Source: an uncultured Faecalibacterium sp. | Lineage (GTDB): Bacteria > Bacillota > Clostridia > Oscillospirales > Ruminococcaceae | Reading direction: 5' to 3' | DNA: 13,583 nt | Assembly (NCBI GenBank): GCA_945982465.1 | Contig: CAMFSB010000014.1 | Location: 1-13,583, forward strand | Part shown: positions 11,355 to 13,583 of the stretch, piece by piece | How positions within the stretch are numbered: the stretch's first letter is position 1 | How the letters are laid out: each line of letters opens with the position of its first letter | Notes under the pieces: model-generated | What the model was told of the DNA's origin: nothing | What the model saw: only the letters and a program-made list of their open reading frames with translations | Database searches by the model: none | Program-made: the position numbers and the translations under genes

Positions 11355-13583
11355 ATGTCCCTTGCTGAAAAGCTGTTCGGAACCTTTTCCGACCGCGAAC
11401 TGAAAAAGATCAACCCCATCGCAAAAAAGGTGATGGAGCTGGAGCCGAAATACCAGTCAATGACCGATGACGAGCTGAAAGCCCAGACCCCCGCGCTCAA
11501 AGCGCGGCTGGCCGCGGGCGAAACGCTGGACGACATTTTGCCCGATGCCTTTGCCGTGTGCCGCGAGGCGGCCTGGCGCGTGCTGGGCATGAAGCATTTT
11601 GAAGTGCAGGTCAAGGGCGGCATCGCGCTGCACCGCGCCTGCATTGCCGAGATGCAGACCGGCGAGGGCAAAACGCTGGTGGCCACGCTGCCGGTGTACC
11701 TGAACGCGCTGACCGGCGAGGGCGTGCATGTGGTGACGGTGAACGACTACCTGGCCCGCCGCGACAGCGAATGGATGGGCAAGTTGTACCGCTGGCTGGG
11801 CCTGTCGGTGGGTTTGATCGTACAGGGGCTTTCGGGCGATGCGCGCCGGGCCGCCTACAACGCCGACGTGACCTACGGCACCAACAACGAGTTCGGCTTT
11901 GACTACCTGCGCGACAACATGGTGACCTACAAGGCCAACATGGTGCAGCGCGGCCACGCCTTTGCCATTGTGGACGAGGTAGACTCGATTTTGATCGACG
12001 AGGCCCGCACCCCGCTGATCATCAGCGGCCGGGGCGAGGATTCCTCCAGCCTGTACACCCAGGCCGACCGGTTTGCCCGCACCCTGCGCAAGAGCGTTGT
12101 GGTCGAACTGGAAAACAAGGTCTCGGCCGACGAGCAGGCCGACGGCGACTACATCGTGGACGAAAAGCACAAAAGCTGCACCCTGACCGCCAGCGGCATC
12201 AAAAAGGCGGAGGACTACTTCAAGGTCGAAAATCTGTTTGCCACCGAGAATATGGCCCTGGCCCACCACATCGAGCAGGCTATCAAGGCCCACGGCGTGA
12301 TGAAGCGCGACATCGACTATGTGGTGCGCGACGGCGAAGTAATCATCGTGGACGAGTTTACCGGCCGTTTGATGATCGGCCGCCGGTACAACGAGGGCCT
12401 GCACCAGGCCATCGAGGCCAAGGAGGGCGTGAAGATCGCCGCCGAAAGCAAGACCCTGGCGACCATCACCTTCCAGAATTATTTCCGCATGTACAAAAAG
12501 CTGGCGGGCATGACCGGCACCGCCCGCACCGAGGCCGCCGAGTTTACCGAGATCTATGGGCTGAACATCGTCACCGTGCCCACCAACCGCCCCAACGTCC
12601 GCAAGGACCTGCCTGACGCGGTGTATAAAACCGCGAACGGCAAATACAACGCGGTCATCCAGCAGGTGCTGGAATGCCACGCCAAGGGCCAGCCCGTGCT
12701 GGTGGGCACCGTCAGCGTGGAAAAGAGCGAGCTGCTGGCAAAGCTTTTGCAAAAGCACACCCGCGATTTCAACGTGCTGAATGCCAAAAACCACGAGCGC
12801 GAGGCTGAGATCGTGGCGCAGGCCGGCAAAAAGGGCGCCATCACCATCGCCACCAACATGGCCGGCCGTGGTACCGACATCATGCTGGGCGGCAACGCCG
12901 AGAACATGGCCAAGGCGCAGCAGCGCAAGGAGCATTTTGCCGAAAACCTGCTGTGCCCCGAAAACCCCAAGGACGCCCTGCCCGCCGATGTGGAACGGCT
13001 GATGATCGAAGCCAACGGTCACGGCGACACCGACGATGCCCACATTCTGGCGGCCCGCGCCCGCTTTGACGCGCTGTACGCCAAGTACCGGCAGGAGATC
13101 TCCGCCGAAGCCGAGCAGGTGCGCGCGGCAGGCGGCCTGTTCATCATTGGCACCGAGCGCCACGAGAGCCGCCGCATCGACAACCAGCTGCGCGGCCGTG
13201 CCGGCCGCCAGGGCGACCCGGGCGCATCGCGGTTCTTCCTGAGCCTGGAGGACGACCTGATGCGGCTGTTCGGCGGCGACCGGGTGCAGGGCCTGATGAA
13301 CACGCTGGGGCTGGAGGAGGATATGCCCATCGAGAACCGCATGATCACCTCCACCATCGAAAGCGCCCAGAAAAAGCTGGAGGGCCGCAACTTCGAGATC
13401 CGCAAAAACGTGCTGCAGTACGACGACGTGATGAACCAGCAGCGCGAAATCATTTACGGCCAGCGCCGCAAAGTTCTGGACGGCGAGGATTTGAGCGCCA
13501 GCATGCACGACATGCTGCGCGAGAACATCAAGGGCAGCTGCGAACAGTTCCTTTCGGGCGATGTGGCCGAGGAATGGGACTTA
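11355..13583 (+). CDS. secA: Preprotein translocase ATPase SecA, 3' partial
   Basis: SecA is the cytoplasmic, membrane-associated ATPase that drives unfolded preproteins through SecYEG. The frame is open from ATG 11355 to the window edge, 743 codons of a family length of about 850-950. In order: the N-terminal helix ([19 protein letters not shown]), Walker A MQTGEGKT (100-107), the Walker B region [20 protein letters not shown] (from 206) leading into the preprotein cross-linking domain, [28 protein letters not shown], and the second nucleotide-binding fold with [10 protein letters not shown] and [20 protein letters not shown]. The helical scaffold begins near the edge ([13 protein letters not shown]). 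The C-terminal wing and tail are outside the window. GAGGTGG (11342-11348) precedes the ATG. The gene has its own promoter and is not part of the upstream operon. No break in the frame is seen. Confidence 0.98.
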   Translation, partial: MSLAEKLFGTFSDRELKKINPIAKKVMELEPKYQSMTDDELKAQTPALKARLAAGETLDDILPDAFAVCREAAWRVLGMKHFEVQVKGGIALHRACIAEMQTGEGKTLVATLPVYLNALTGEGVHVVTVNDYLARRDSEWMGKLYRWLGLSVGLIVQGLSGDARRAAYNADVTYGTNNEFGFDYLRDNMVTYKANMVQRGHAFAIVDEVDSILIDEARTPLIISGRGEDSSSLYTQADRFARTLRKSVVVELENKVSADEQADGDYIVDEKHKSCTLTASGIKKAEDYFKVENLFATENMALAHHIEQAIKAHGVMKRDIDYVVRDGEVIIVDEFTGRLMIGRRYNEGLHQAIEAKEGVKIAAESKTLATITFQNYFRMYKKLAGMTGTARTEAAEFTEIYGLNIVTVPTNRPNVRKDLPDAVYKTANGKYNAVIQQVLECHAKGQPVLVGTVSVEKSELLAKLLQKHTRDFNVLNAKNHEREAEIVAQAGKKGAITIATNMAGRGTDIMLGGNAENMAKAQQRKEHFAENLLCPENPKDALPADVERLMIEANGHGDTDDAHILAARARFDALYAKYRQEISAEAEQVRAAGGLFIIGTERHESRRIDNQLRGRAGRQGDPGASRFFLSLEDDLMRLFGGDRVQGLMNTLGLEEDMPIENRMITSTIESAQKKLEGRNFEIRKNVLQYDDVMNQQREIIYGQRRKVLDGEDLSASMHDMLRENIKGSCEQFLSGDVAEEWDL

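Noticed and set aside
11457..13508. Minus-strand frame of 683 codons opposite secA
   Set aside because: The plus strand carries unmistakable SecA motifs through the whole interval. The opposite frame is a low-information His/Val/Ala-rich shadow without domains or a ribosome site.
1..13583. CRISPR arrays, tRNA/rRNA genes, prophage or IS genes
   Set aside because: No regularly spaced repeats, cloverleaf sequences, rRNA signatures, transposase or integrase frames were seen on either strand.

Overview
The window looks like a chromosomal segment of a GC-rich Firmicute from the Oscillospiraceae/Ruminococcaceae, probably near Faecalibacterium, Gemmiger or Subdoligranulum. The reasons are an endospore-type SpoIIID regulator, a PadR/DUF2812 pair, strong AGGAGG-type ribosome sites with frequent GTG/TTG starts, and above all a preQ1-III riboswitch, a class known mainly from Faecalibacterium-like bacteria. 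The taxonomic placement is inference. No tRNA, rRNA, CRISPR array, insertion sequence or phage gene is visible.

Layout. (1) 1-1585: the end of a leucine operon, with leuD (5' end outside the window) and leuB, closed by a strong bidirectional terminator. leuB lacks its N-terminal NAD-binding segment and ribosome site; a 98-base AT-rich stretch stands in its place. (2) 1736-2725, minus strand: a PadR repressor and a DUF2812 membrane protein overlapping by 4 bases, behind a near-consensus promoter with two CGATATATCG palindromes at the expected start site. (3) 2782-5698, plus strand: an EamA exporter, then ilvA (threonine ammonia-lyase) and ridA (enamine/imine deaminase). The only clear ilvA promoter lies upstream of an intrinsic terminator, so ilvA may be attenuated or the promoter may make a short RNA. 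(4) 5803-6592, minus strand: a HAD phosphatase. (5) 6613-6990: spoIIID behind a sigma-E-like promoter, ending in a long hairpin shared with a convergent small glycine-zipper protein gene (7008-7208, minus). (6) 7298-9721: probable operon of a B6-vitamer kinase, trmL and a DegV protein. (7) 9701-11138: preQ1-III riboswitch, queT and a HAD protein with a DxN catalytic motif, ending in a terminator. (8) 11219-13583: promoter, leader and most of secA, which runs off the window.

Functional links: LeuD, LeuB, IlvA and RidA all concern branched-chain amino acids, and RidA removes the reactive product that IlvA releases. QueT imports a queuosine precursor under control of a riboswitch that senses it. 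TrmL and the queuosine pathway both act on the tRNA wobble position 34. The window is largely core metabolism. The observations most worth checking are the broken leuB 5' end, the promoter-terminator arrangement before ilvA, the riboswitch-queT-HAD unit, and spoIIID with its sigma-E-like promoter. I found no convincing undescribed multi-gene system.
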